Positions 29,822 through 39,580 of a DNA stretch of 64,000 nt are shown in pieces. The notes beneath the pieces are model-generated. The model did not search any database, was not told the DNA's origin, and worked only from the letters and a program-made list of their open reading frames with translations. The stretch lies in the NCBI GenBank assembly GCA_028753945.1, contig JAPNXP010000010.1, positions 499,042 to 563,041 of the forward strand, written 5' to 3'. The translations under genes and the position numbers were made by a program. Each line of letters begins with the position of its first letter. Within the stretch, counting starts at the first letter, position 1. Origin of the DNA: Hexactinellida sp. DTS-2022 (taxonomy: Eukaryota > Porifera > Hexactinellida).

Positions 29822-29948
29822 GTTAATTACTAATTCAATTATGGATGTATTTATATTTTTATTTATATTAAAGTATACAAATAGAAGAACTAGATAAAAG
29901 ATCACACACAACATATACACATTAATACAGGTTAATTGAGAGTAACAA

Positions 29949-32372
29949 TTAAAGTTCTAAATTGATTATGAAGCTATCCTCTCCAATACCTTTGTTATTT
30001 GCCTCCTCAATAGTATCGTAGACATTGTCACCTGTCATTCTCTCATAACCAATTCCAAATGCAGTAGAAGGTCTCGAATCCTCGTTTATAGCCTGATCTA
30101 AGTTGTTCATAGGATCGTAAGCAGTGTTGGCTCTAGCCGTCTTCTGTAAACTGATTTCTTTATAGATCAGCTTGTTCAGTCGCGTCCTAGTCTTTGCCAA
30201 ACGGTGTCGTTTGTAAATTACAAACAAACATGAGACACACGAAATAACTACAATTAAAATAAGTAAAGCTAAAATTACTCCGCCTACAACATAGTAACCG
30301 TAGACAGGTAGAAATCCACATAGATTTGTCCCTGCAATAAAATGATCGAACTTACAAACGCAATCAAACGAATCTTCAACATTAACACATAATTCTAACG
30401 CATTACAGTCGTGTATTTCCTCACTGCACTCATTAATATCGACACAAGTGTGGCTGTCATTTCCCATCCTACTCCCTGGATCACACATGCACTCATAACT
30501 ACCAATACTATCTTCACAGCCTTGGTTACATAACTGCGGAATCTCACACTCGTCAATATTAGCACAACGTTGTACTCCATTCACTTCTTTATGGATAAAC
30601 CCTTCGTCACATACACATACAAACTCTCCATTAATCCCTATACAATGTCTCTGGCAGTCCGCGTGGTTGTAAGTACAATTATTTCTGTCATAGCAAGTGT
30701 TACCATCCGTATCCAATTGATAACCGTTTGGACATTCACAGTGGTAAGAGCCTAGCTCATTTATGCATTTATATTTACAGCTGTTTTCCAATTGAGCGCA
30801 TTCATCAATATCGACACAAGTCAATCCATCAGTCGACAGGTTATATCCGTTATTGCACGCACATGTGTATGAACCATCTGTATTCAAACATTCCTGATCA
30901 CACATATTGTTTCTAGGGTCCAAGCACTCATCTAGTTCGACACAGAATCCATCACTTCCCTGTTTGTATCCAACGAGACAGCACTCATAGGTACCTGGCA
31001 GGTTGGAACAAACATTATCACAGTTTGCCAACCCTCTCGCACATTCATCGATATCCACACATTTCCCATTGATCTCTTCGTAACCACCAACACATGGACA
31101 AAGGAATGTTGCTCCATAGCTCACACAACGCGAGTTTTCTCTGCAAATATTGGATCTGTTGAAACACTCAAGTGCCAGTCTTTCTACACAGGTAACGTAA
31201 TTACTAGCTTCAGTGATCACATTTCCACTGTTGATACCATCAGTGCATTCTCCTTCGAATTCGATACCGTATTTTGAGCTAACTTCAGAAACCCATTTTA
31301 GACTACAATCACATATCAAACTGTTTCCTCTCAGATCAACCGAATTAAGCGACTGGAAATGCTCAAACTGGCTCGAAGATATAGTTTGTATTTGGTTACT
31401 GATTAAGTTCATCGTCTCTATATCTCTCAACTCGTGAAATACGTCATTACCTATTATCCTAACCCTATTGCTATGTAGGTCTAGCGTTTTCAATGCTTTC
31501 AGGCCTTTAAAATCAGATTTCACCAAATCAGACACTTCGTTATTAAATAGCGATAATTTAGTGAGTTTGGGAAAGTTCCCAAAAACGTTTATGGAATACA
31601 AATTATTATAAGCCAAGTTTATCACTTCGATATTCCTCAGTTTTGATTGTTGTAGGAAAGCTGTATCACTGATCAGACCGTAAACAACAACAAAACTCTT
31701 TAAATTCACCAACGGTGTTAATACATTTGGGGCCACACTGCTAAATGATATTCTGAATAGGTTTATATAAGTTAACGCGGTCAGTTGACTGAATGCGTTA
31801 TCACTACCAATTGTTATAGTCCCAGTATTCTGTGTTCGGAAGTACAAGAAGTCAAGGTTAGGTAGCCCGCTAATGAAATCCTGGCCTAGAACAAGGTTAA
31901 ACCCAGTTATCTCTGTCTTATCACTGTAGATTCGTGTGACATGTCTTAAGTCGGTGAAAATCGGTATTCCAGTTGGAAAGAAAACTCTCACGAGTACAAG
32001 TAACTTTACTTGAGGGAAATTCTTAAACCAGTTCCTTTCTGGTATTTCGAATTTCCCTATTAGATAAAGCGTTACTATATCAAACTGTTCTCGCGTTACT
32101 TCAACTATAATTCTCTGTCTAGGAGTAGATGCAAACCTTAGATCAACACGAGTTACGTTTCGATGGAAATCCAATAAAATGTTTACCTGTTTAAAAGTTG
32201 AAGATATTCCTGCCTGGAGCAAATCGCTATCAAAATCCTTGAGCTGACAAATATCTCCAGTTGTGGAGAAACTACAGTTAGCTTGGTATTCTCCAAACGG
32301 GATGCAATTTAAATTGCAGGCTGTTGCTAGCTGAATTGTTGAAATGAGAAAGATGAACGAAATATACTTCAT
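29949..32372 (-). CDS. LRR/EGF single-pass receptor-like protein
   Basis: 807 residues from the ATG at 32372; the open frame extends 10 codons upstream only through a GTG. A signal peptide (MKYISFIFLISTIQLATA) is followed by a leucine-rich region (about 60-350) with a C-terminal cap (CDCSLKW). Then come about seven EGF-like modules, several of the calcium-binding kind (DIDECA, DINECS). One helix (YYVVGGVILALLILIVVISC) precedes a cytoplasmic tail of about 110 residues with tyrosines in TAYDPM, GYERM and NVYDTIEE, which could be phosphorylated. Ligand unknown. The gene is head-to-head with NDUFAF7, 352 bp apart, with TATAAATA 34 bp before its ATG. Confidence 0.85.
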   Translation of the reverse strand: MKYISFIFLISTIQLATACNLNCIPFGEYQANCSFSTTGDICQLKDFDSDLLQAGISSTFKQVNILLDFHRNVTRVDLRFASTPRQRIIVEVTREQFDIVTLYLIGKFEIPERNWFKNFPQVKLLVLVRVFFPTGIPIFTDLRHVTRIYSDKTEITGFNLVLGQDFISGLPNLDFLYFRTQNTGTITIGSDNAFSQLTALTYINLFRISFSSVAPNVLTPLVNLKSFVVVYGLISDTAFLQQSKLRNIEVINLAYNNLYSINVFGNFPKLTKLSLFNNEVSDLVKSDFKGLKALKTLDLHSNRVRIIGNDVFHELRDIETMNLISNQIQTISSSQFEHFQSLNSVDLRGNSLICDCSLKWVSEVSSKYGIEFEGECTDGINSGNVITEASNYVTCVERLALECFNRSNICRENSRCVSYGATFLCPCVGGYEEINGKCVDIDECARGLANCDNVCSNLPGTYECCLVGYKQGSDGFCVELDECLDPRNNMCDQECLNTDGSYTCACNNGYNLSTDGLTCVDIDECAQLENSCKYKCINELGSYHCECPNGYQLDTDGNTCYDRNNCTYNHADCQRHCIGINGEFVCVCDEGFIHKEVNGVQRCANIDECEIPQLCNQGCEDSIGSYECMCDPGSRMGNDSHTCVDINECSEEIHDCNALELCVNVEDSFDCVCKFDHFIAGTNLCGFLPVYGYYVVGGVILALLILIVVISCVSCLFVIYKRHRLAKTRTRLNKLIYKEISLQKTARANTAYDPMNNLDQAINEDSRPSTAFGIGYERMTGDNVYDTIEEANNKGIGEDSFIINLEL

Positions 32373-32724
32373 TTCTACTGATTTGTTCTTTACCACTATC
32401 ACATTGTATTTATATTTGTTGAATTTGAATTACGATTGCAGTATACATAATTACACCTCATAAGTCATTATCTAATTATCCTATTTTATTCCATAGTCGA
32501 TTAATTAACTAATTAATTATTATCTTTACCTCAGAATTATGACATCAAATGATGTGATGTGATGTGAATTAATGAGTTACATAATCTACATTTAAATGAG
32601 AGAATTTAATTTACCACATTATTGTCTGATTTATAAGCGGTATTTTGCAATGACGAATGGAACAAACTCTATTATATCATAGTTCATCTTCCAGGTAACC
32701 AGACTAGTAATTAGTTATTTATTC
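32373..32724. promoter_or_regulatory. Shared upstream region of the LRR/EGF and NDUFAF7-like genes
   Basis: 352 bp between divergent ATGs. It holds TATAAATA on the minus strand (32407-32414), an AT-palindromic stretch TTAATTAACTAATTAATTA near 32500 and GATGTGATGTGATGTG at about 32553-32568. A single bidirectional promoter is possible. The plus-strand gene has no TATA box close by. Confidence 0.45.
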
Positions 32725-33960
32725 ATGTTATCTATTTTGAAGAATTTAATTACTAAATATGGTATTTATCAAATTACACTTCAGCAATTGAATGTACCAA
32801 AGCTGAACTTGAGTCAGTTACAAACGGATTTCATTTCTAAAATTGTGGCTAAGATAAAAGCTACAGGTCCAATTACTGTATTTGAATATATGCAAGAGGT
32901 GCTCAACACGCCTCAATATGGTTACTACTCTTCTCGGGCTAATATTGGGTCGAAAGGGGATTTCGTTACATCGCCAGAGATTTCGCAGGTGTTTGGTGAG
33001 TTGTTGGGAGTCTGGCTTGTGTCTGAGTGGATGCGACAAGGGAGACACAAGGGCGCACAGTTGGTGGAATTGGGACCTGGCAATGGCACGCTTTCCGAGG
33101 ACATAATACGTGTGCTCTCTCAGTTGAAAGTACAGAATGAGTTTGCTTGCATTAACTTGATAGAAACTAGTCCGTATCTAACTGAATTGCAATTCGAGAG
33201 ATTATGTTGTAAGGAGCATACCTGCAAACCTGATCTCTGTGTACAATCCGGTGTCACAGAGAGTGGGTTGCCAGTCCTTTGGTACACTTCTGTTGCGGAT
33301 ATACCAAATGCACCTAGTTACTTCGTGGCTAATGAGTTCTTCGATGCACTTCCTATACATCAGTTCATTAGAACAGACAATAAATGGAGGGAAATACTCA
33401 TCGACAGAGAAGAAGAAAATGATGATAAACTTAGATTTATCATCTCAAGTTTTAAGACTAAATCTCTAGCTGCTTTTTCCCACTTGTTTCTTCAGTCTAC
33501 AGCTGATAAGATCGAAGTTAACCCGATTTCTATGGTTATAATGGAACAAATTTGTAGAAATTTGAAAGATTCTGGAATTGGATCGTGTCTTGTTGTTGAC
33601 TATGGAGATATGGAATCGCGAAATTTCACACTCCGAGGTTTCAAAGACCAGAAAGAATGGAATGTGTTATTGGACCCTTCAACAGCTGATTTAACAGCTG
33701 ATCTCAATTTCGGTTCCCTGACCAGTATTGCCAGGAAATACGCTTCAGTCTACGGGCCTGTCAACCAGAACATATTTCTACATAGAATGGGTATAAGGGA
33801 GAGAATACTCTCTCTAATGAAGAACGCTAATAGAGAGCAGTCCCAGTCTCATGCCAGGAGCTACGAGTTCCTCACAAGCAGTGATTATATGGGAGAGAGA
33901 TTCAAGGCTCTAGCTGTGACAGCAAGTTCTGATGGAGTACCCTTTGGGTTCCAATCCTGA
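32725..33960 (+). CDS. NDUFAF7: NDUFAF7/MidA-like protein arginine methyltransferase
   Basis: 411 residues. The N-terminus is hydrophobic/basic and suits mitochondrial import. Family blocks: FEYMQEVLNTPQYGYYS (53-69), GSKGDFVTSPEISQVFGE (75-92), the SAM-binding VELGPGNGTL (114-123), ANEFFDALPIHQF, and near the end LDPSTADLTADLNFGSL. NDUFAF7 symmetrically dimethylates an arginine of the complex I subunit NDUFS2 in the matrix and is needed for complex I assembly. All blocks are intact and the length is close to the human protein. The ATG follows AATTAG by 10 nt. Confidence 0.9.
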   Translation: MLSILKNLITKYGIYQITLQQLNVPKLNLSQLQTDFISKIVAKIKATGPITVFEYMQEVLNTPQYGYYSSRANIGSKGDFVTSPEISQVFGELLGVWLVSEWMRQGRHKGAQLVELGPGNGTLSEDIIRVLSQLKVQNEFACINLIETSPYLTELQFERLCCKEHTCKPDLCVQSGVTESGLPVLWYTSVADIPNAPSYFVANEFFDALPIHQFIRTDNKWREILIDREEENDDKLRFIISSFKTKSLAAFSHLFLQSTADKIEVNPISMVIMEQICRNLKDSGIGSCLVVDYGDMESRNFTLRGFKDQKEWNVLLDPSTADLTADLNFGSLTSIARKYASVYGPVNQNIFLHRMGIRERILSLMKNANREQSQSHARSYEFLTSSDYMGERFKALAVTASSDGVPFGFQS

Positions 33961-34012
33961 AACAATGTTTTCACTTTTGTTATTACGGTAAATAATATTA
34001 CTTTAACATACA

Positions 34013-34335
34013 ATAAATTCGCGTTATAACGAAGTCGGATATAACGAAATACTAGCTTATAATGAAGTTATGAACATATACAGCAGAACTCGTTAGTATG
34101 AAGACCAGGTGACCGTCAAAATGCGTTCGCCTTACCCGGAATTCGTATTAACAATATCATTTGTATTGAAAAGGCTTTGAAGGGGAGTGAAATAATGTTC
34201 GTGATAATAACCATGTTCGTACTAACGAGGTTATATTGTATAGTATAATATTTCCCGACGATAAAGTAGTTTACTCCGCTTATAACAATGTAAACGAATG
34301 GTCCCTTGTATTTCGTTATAACGTGTCACTATACA
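34013..34335. mobile_element. MITE with TTATAACGAAG ends, split by another MITE
   Basis: Left part GCGTTATAACGAAGTCGGAT (34021) and right part GTATTTCGTTATAACG (ending near 34325) flank the inserted element at 34079-34240. Related copies: 35300-35400 and 40268-40432. Confidence 0.6.
34079..34240. mobile_element. CAGTAGAACCTCGTTAGTACG-family MITE, inverted
   Basis: TACAGCAGAACTCGTTAGTA left, TACTAACGAGGTTATATTGTA right; interior is the reverse complement of 10194-10343. TA on both sides. Nested in 34013-34335. Confidence 0.8.
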
Positions 34336-34399
34336 CTATTAACTTTAACTAAATTGCTTGTTAAAGTGAGTTGCATCAACAAGTTACTCAATGCATTAC

Positions 34400-34471
34400 T
34401 ACAGTGGACGCTGGTTATAAGAACATGGTATGGAGCTGCATATAATGTTCTTATATCCGACATCTACTGTA
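34400..34471. mobile_element. 72-bp TA-flanked MITE
   Basis: TACAGTGGACGCTGGTTATAA left; the right end ATATCCGACATCTACTGTA is an imperfect complement, with GAACAT/ATGTTC further in. The shortest complete element in the window. Confidence 0.7.
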
Positions 34472-34714
34472 ACACCTTAGTTTGCAACTAGGAATGTGTT
34501 TGCCGTTGCTGTATTTATCCTGTTTGTTTATTGTTTATTGGTTACACTTTCATTGAGGATTAGGTTGACTAGGAAGGTCAGTATTTATGTTAGAATTATA
34601 AATATTCTGTTTGTATGTTGTTTGCTGAAATTATGAAATTATTTTTAGAATTCAAATTAGTAAGATATAGGAATAAAGTTAATTTAGAAATACAGCGAAT
34701 CGATCACTCCTTAT

Positions 34715-34975
34715 ATAGATGTGGTGAGCATGAGACACCGTAAATGTATCTCACACCCACCGGGATACTACATGTGGTGGAAGTGGTTTCGTCCTATCTC
34801 AAGGACTCATCAGGAGGGTAACCCTCGACCACACTACAACTGGTCTACTCCAGTTCTAGTTACCAGTGAGCCATGCCGTTCTCCTACCACAGGTACTAAG
34901 CATAACTCACCTACACTAGGATCCCTCTAGTGCACTCCTGTCAGCCCGTCATCACACTAAGATTAACCTCTCATA
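34715..34975 (-). mobile_element. GC-richer insert carrying a hammerhead ribozyme, probably retroelement-derived
   Basis: This 260-bp patch is much richer in G+C than its surroundings and belongs to none of the TIR families here. It has no usable ORF. In animals, hammerhead motifs of this compact kind occur in Penelope-like retroelements and retrozymes, so a retroelement fragment is the likely origin. Exact limits and target duplication are not visible. Confidence 0.45.
34783..34832 (-). ncRNA. Hammerhead ribozyme, type III topology
   Basis: Read on the minus strand from 34832: GUGGUC, stem I hairpin GAGGG-UUA-CCCUC (34814-34826), core CUGAUGA (34807-34813), stem II hairpin GUCCU-UGAGAU-AGGAC (34791-34806), core GAA (34788-34790), then ACCAC (34783-34787), which pairs with GUGGU to close stem III. 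All conserved core nucleotides and a GUC cleavage triplet are present; self-cleavage would fall between 34827 and 34826. Every stem has five base pairs without mismatch. The structure is read directly; activity is inferred. Confidence 0.9.
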
Positions 34976-35214
34976 ATATCTTTCCGGAGACTGTATACTT
35001 TCGTAATTGTCTACTACACAATATACAGAATTCCTAAAAACTAACATTTTGTGAATATTTATTAGATTCGAGTTGATATTAATAATTAACAATGTTTTGT
35101 TCAGATTTCCAAAATTACATATCATATTAAAACTACTCATTCATTTTCCGAAAAACAAAGGAATATTCGTAACTAAATTCGTAATCAGTTATAGAAAAAG
35201 TATACCTTACGTAT

Positions 35215-35400
35215 AACGTATAATCGTATATTATTGCATCTATGACTGAAATAGTGCTTATATTAACCGGAATTTGGTATAACCGTGGTTGTACTAACGA
35301 GGTTCTCTGTATATAATATTGCCCAGAAGATAAAGTACTTTACTCCGCTTATAATAAAGTAAACGAATGGTCCCTTGTAGTATTTCGTTATAACGATAGT
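35215..35400. mobile_element. MITE remnants upstream of the TRP-like gene
   Basis: A half element ending GTACTAACGAGGTTCTCTGTATA (to 35313) abuts 'aagtactttactccgcttataa...gaatggtccctt' and TTTCGTTATAACG (to 35396), a second copy of the family at 34013. Confidence 0.6.
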
Positions 35401-35449
35401 TCCTATAATTACATTGCTTGTTGATTATATTTGTAGAGATTGTGTGTGT

Positions 35450-37813
35450 ATGCAAAAGAACAACAAGGTATCTCCTGAGTTTCACTCTGAGAGTTTTCCT
35501 CTCATCGGAGAGACTCCCTCATCCGACTATTTCGACGACAACGTCCCGACTCTCCTCTACAGCGAGCTCTCCACTGACCGCATTACCCCCAAGATAAGAC
35601 AGGAAGCTAGCGTTGACTACTCAGACATTCTTAATCCGGTTATGCTGGATGAGTTATCTCAGTGCAGCAGCCCGATCTCTTCCCGCACAGAGAGCCACAC
35701 ACAGAAATGCAACAAGATGACTATACTGCTCTATCTAGCGGACCTACATAGGAGGTCCGCTCACGAGGAGATTGACTTGGCACAGCTGGAGGTGTTACTA
35801 ACCGCGGGGGCTGATATTAACGCGAGTACCGGAAAGGGGTTCACCAGTCTGCACCAGGCTGTGGTCAGGTTCCCTCTCAAAGTGGCTCAGTGGCTGCTTG
35901 ACAGCGGGGCGGATGTGGAGCGGGTGGACCAGTGGGGGTGGAGTGCCCTCCACTTGGCTTGTATTGAGAACAGACCTGACATTATAGAACTTATCTGCAA
36001 GCGAAATCCCAACGTTATGTACTTACAAACGCATACGATGCAACACACAGCACTCCACATAGCGGCTCTTAGCGATATTAATGACGTCACTTCTGAGCTA
36101 GTGCATTGCATGAAGGATTCCTTAGCTCTGAATCCCAACAGAGATACCGTGTTAAGGGATTGGTTGGAATCTCGGGACTACCAAGGTCGGACCGCGCTGC
36201 ACTTGGCTACGCACTACGATAGGAGCACCTCGGCCCGATACCTGCTAGAGCACTCGCTCTCTAACCCCGCTACGCTGGATAAGTACGGACAGTTCTGTTT
36301 GGTGCAGCTGATCGAGAAGATGGCGTTCGTATCTACAATCGCTTTAGACAAGTTGTGTTTCACTGACGCGCTAAGTCGTAAGCAAGTGTTTTCTTTGAAT
36401 TATTTGGAGAAGAAATCTAATTTGGATATTTGTCGCACGCCTCTGGATTCAATTGTGCAGCGCAATCGTTTTGAGCTGATTGTGCATCCTGTGATCAGGA
36501 GATTTCTGAGGATAAAGTGGAAAATGTATGGGAGAGCTTTCGCGGTTTTTCAAACTATTTTCTACTTAGTGAACCTCATTTTCTGGTCCCTCTTTACAAT
36601 ATATCCACCGAAAGAATTTAAATATAAGTACAATCTGCCCATCGATATTTGGAGGATTGCAGTAGACTTTATTTGTCTCGCATTCTTGCTTTTTCAGATT
36701 GTCGAGGAATTTAGTGAACTCACCAAGGATGTTTCCGAACAAATGCACTGTAGAAAAAAAATGCGAATTATCTACCAAAATGATAAGGAATCATTCCCCA
36801 CCTATTTGAGTACCGAACACGAACACATTATTGTTCTTATGAAGGATTTAAATCGATTTAAAAACCCATACACTGGTGACTTTTGGAATTATATTGATTG
36901 GGTAGCTTACTTTCTAATGACTGCTACTGCTATTACGCATGTTATAGATGTCGCGTACCACACAACCGATTTGGCACTTTGGCATGCAAGGATCTCTGTT
37001 GTCACTCTAATTATAATCTGGTTCCGTTTGCTTAAATTTCTGCGTCCTTTCGAGTTCATAGGTTGGTTCATAGCAATTTTAGTTTACCTCAAATCAGATA
37101 TAATTCGGTTTGTCATTTTCATTCTCGTTTTAATAATTCCTTACTCGATAGGATTTTGGGTCCTATTCCAGTTTGTAGAACAAGATTTACAAACATTCTA
37201 CTCTACTACATTTACTGTGTTTCGTATGATTGTTGTGGACGACTATCCTTACCATGAAATGAGAAATGCTGATGAATGGATGACTTTTCTGTTTGTCGGC
37301 AGTTATATTGGAATTGTTAGTATTATTAGTCTGAATTTATTCATTGCACTTTTGTCTAACACGTTTCAGGCTGTCTATGATAATTCACAAGCCAACGCTA
37401 TTATGGAGAAATCGCGTATACTTCTAAACACAGAACGGAAACTGCCCTACCAACTAATGAAGTATTATTATAACCATATTCGTAATGAATGCGCGCCTTT
37501 AATCGAGAATTTTGATGACGATACAAATCAGTCTCGGGAAGATGGTGGAACTAAACTCGCGACTCTTAACATACTTTCAACAGTCAATAGAATGGAGAGT
37601 ACACTGAAGCACTTTATAAAACGCCAGAGCTCACAAGATACACATCAAAGGCGAGAAGAAGACGAAACATTGAATGCTACTCGGTTCGAGAATCTTCTTT
37701 TCGCGCTTAATGAGAACTTATCTCACATGTCCACTTCAATAGATAGCCTCAGTAAGAAAGTAGTCAGAATAGAACAGAAGTTAAATGCAACAACGGCATT
37801 CCAAGCCTCCTGA
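35450..37813 (+). CDS. Ankyrin-repeat TRP-family cation channel
   Basis: 787 residues from the ATG at 35450; the frame is open 12 codons further up without an ATG. The N-terminal half has about five ankyrin repeats (GFTSLHQAVVRFPLKVAQWL, WGWSALHLACIENRPDIIEL, GRTALHLATHYDRSTSARYL). From about residue 355 to 630 there are six helices; a re-entrant loop TVFRMIVVDDYPY lies before the last helix NLFIALLSNTFQ. Next comes a cytoplasmic stretch and a C-terminal coiled coil (SLSKKVVRIEQKL). This is the TRPV/TRPA-type plan: tetrameric, non-selective or calcium-permeable cation channel of the plasma membrane. The pore acidic pair DD is visible; the exact subfamily is not clear. The ankyrin half is richer in GC than the channel half. 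Upstream reads TATATTTGTAG, acceptor-like, 13 nt before the ATG. Confidence 0.8.
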   Translation: MQKNNKVSPEFHSESFPLIGETPSSDYFDDNVPTLLYSELSTDRITPKIRQEASVDYSDILNPVMLDELSQCSSPISSRTESHTQKCNKMTILLYLADLHRRSAHEEIDLAQLEVLLTAGADINASTGKGFTSLHQAVVRFPLKVAQWLLDSGADVERVDQWGWSALHLACIENRPDIIELICKRNPNVMYLQTHTMQHTALHIAALSDINDVTSELVHCMKDSLALNPNRDTVLRDWLESRDYQGRTALHLATHYDRSTSARYLLEHSLSNPATLDKYGQFCLVQLIEKMAFVSTIALDKLCFTDALSRKQVFSLNYLEKKSNLDICRTPLDSIVQRNRFELIVHPVIRRFLRIKWKMYGRAFAVFQTIFYLVNLIFWSLFTIYPPKEFKYKYNLPIDIWRIAVDFICLAFLLFQIVEEFSELTKDVSEQMHCRKKMRIIYQNDKESFPTYLSTEHEHIIVLMKDLNRFKNPYTGDFWNYIDWVAYFLMTATAITHVIDVAYHTTDLALWHARISVVTLIIIWFRLLKFLRPFEFIGWFIAILVYLKSDIIRFVIFILVLIIPYSIGFWVLFQFVEQDLQTFYSTTFTVFRMIVVDDYPYHEMRNADEWMTFLFVGSYIGIVSIISLNLFIALLSNTFQAVYDNSQANAIMEKSRILLNTERKLPYQLMKYYYNHIRNECAPLIENFDDDTNQSREDGGTKLATLNILSTVNRMESTLKHFIKRQSSQDTHQRREEDETLNATRFENLLFALNENLSHMSTSIDSLSKKVVRIEQKLNATTAFQAS

Positions 37814-38514
37814 TATGTTGCTAAGTAAACGCATAATTAAATATTTTCGAAATATATCGACCTAATTTATAAATTTTTATATCATATTTTATTATTAATA
37901 TATTTACCCTATCTCTCACTTATTTATTCATCTCATGATATTCAATTTATTTTAATTTACATTGTAAAATTTCCTCATATTCACCGGTTCATTGCATTGG
38001 CCACAAATTTCATGCATTAATTAATTTGAATGGCAGAGGAATAAGTATATAGGCCAATAAATTCTTGAACGAATTTACCTATTAGCCGAGTGGCACTGTA
38101 CTTGGAATACTTTCAAATAATTCGACTTTAAATGATTCGCTTTTTCTTTAAGATTTTTAACGTTGGTTGAAATAAACGAAAAAAATAAAATCATACACGT
38201 ACTTCATATTGCACAGTGATTTGATTTTTAACGTTTGTATTTCACTAATCTTTTTAATAATCTGATGCAGTATGTATATTTCTGCAAATAATTAGTACAA
38301 AATTACAAATACAAAACAAATACAAATAACAAGAAGTCAATTTAAGCTAAGTACGCCACCTATATCATAAAGCTTCCCTTGACAACCAGGCTTCCACGTG
38401 GAATGGAAGGGCACAGATTATAGTGAATCAAATTCTACCGTGTTAGTATTTATAGAATGTTTGTAGTAAACTCAACTACATTAATTAGAATACACTAATT
38501 ACTCAAACTCTCGA
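37814..38514. other. Spacer before the Rab-like gene
   Basis: AT-rich, no gene or clear repeat. A TATTTATA at 38447-38454, 60 bp before the next ATG, may serve as TATA element. A GC-containing inverted pair CTTCCCTTGACAACC/CCACGTGGAATGGAAGGG lies near 38371-38411. Confidence 0.35.
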
Positions 38515-39156
38515 ATGGCAACAGATGAATACAAGCAACTTTTGAAAGTATTATTATTAGGCGAATCTGGCTCTGGAAAAACTCAACTCTTATCTGCTTA
38601 TATTAACGAAGGTTCTATATTAAACGCAACTGGGAACACAAACGTAGGAGGGATAGATTTTAAAGTGAAAACAATCGAGTTGGACGGAAAGAAAATAAGA
38701 CTCCAGCTGTGGGATACAGCTGGTCTGGAGCGGTTTAGATCAATGACGTCATCGTTTTACCGGGGCGCTCACGGGATCCTGATGGTGTTTGACGTGAGAG
38801 ACGAACTCTCATTCAATTCGATTCAATATTGGTTGAAGGAAGTGGATGAGCATGTTAGACAGGCTTTCATCCCAAAGTTCGTCGTTGGTAACGTAACAGG
38901 CTGTAGTAATAATTATGAGCGACAAGTGACACCTGAGAGGGCGACAGATTTCGCGAATTCAGAGAATATGCGTTATGTGGAATACAACCTGAAGGAGCAC
39001 GAGAGTGTTAACTTGATATTTACGGACATGGCAGCTGGCATAATGGATGCACTGGCTAGGAAATCAGGCAATACAGATGCCAGTAACCAGGGAGTGCAGC
39101 ATTTGAGTCATAACAGTAATGGCGCTCCCAATGAGGGGAATAAATGCTGTAATTAA
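38515..39156 (+). CDS. Rab-like small GTPase with altered switch II and lost NKxD
   Basis: 213 residues. P-loop GESGSGKT (16-23), a switch I Thr in NTNVGGIDFK, and WDTAGLERF (66-74) place it in the Rab family, and the C-terminus NKCCN suggests double prenylation of cysteines for membrane anchoring. Three departures stand out. The catalytic Gln of DTAGQE is Leu, the change that blocks GTP hydrolysis in engineered Ras/Rab proteins. The base-specificity motif NKxD is NVTG (126-129). The SAK motif is replaced by YNLKE. So nucleotide specificity and cycling are probably abnormal; a pseudo-GTPase scaffold or a permanently GTP-like form is possible. The frame is intact, so it is not simply decayed. 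Confidence 0.8.
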   Translation: MATDEYKQLLKVLLLGESGSGKTQLLSAYINEGSILNATGNTNVGGIDFKVKTIELDGKKIRLQLWDTAGLERFRSMTSSFYRGAHGILMVFDVRDELSFNSIQYWLKEVDEHVRQAFIPKFVVGNVTGCSNNYERQVTPERATDFANSENMRYVEYNLKEHESVNLIFTDMAAGIMDALARKSGNTDASNQGVQHLSHNSNGAPNEGNKCCN

Positions 39157-39381
39157 ATATTGAGATTGAATATTTGACTCTGTTGTATTTATTTTGTATA
39201 CATTTATTGATATTCAGCTTTTCATGTGGTAAATAGAATTATAAACAATAAACAGAGATTCGATTAAATATTTCATATATTAATATAATTTTCGCAATTC
39301 GTATGCGAAAAGCAGATAATAAATACCTCAAATATTTATATGTTTATGTCTCTCAAGAAATACACCATATTATGTGTACTA

Positions 39382-39580
39382 TACAGTCAGGTCTGCTTAT
39401 TGTGGACTATTTTTGGTCTGCTTAATACTAAAAACTTTATTATGAACAAGCCCTATGATCCCAAATTAACGACTTACATAGGTTTGTATTAAGTTGAGTT
39501 CGTTTATTATGAAGTCTCTCTATTATGAACACAATTTTGGTCCCTTGAACGTTCATATTAATTAAAATAACCTGACTGTA
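39382..39580. mobile_element. TA-flanked MITE, CAGTCAGGT family, complete
   Basis: TACAGTCAGGTCTGCTTATT left, AACCTGACTGTA right; interior as in 21098-21312. It ends 85 bp before the NME6-like ATG. Confidence 0.85.

Noticed and set aside
34721-34930. 69-residue ORF with WWKWFRP
   Set aside because: It lies across the hammerhead ribozyme on the other strand and matches no family; the RNA structure explains the sequence.
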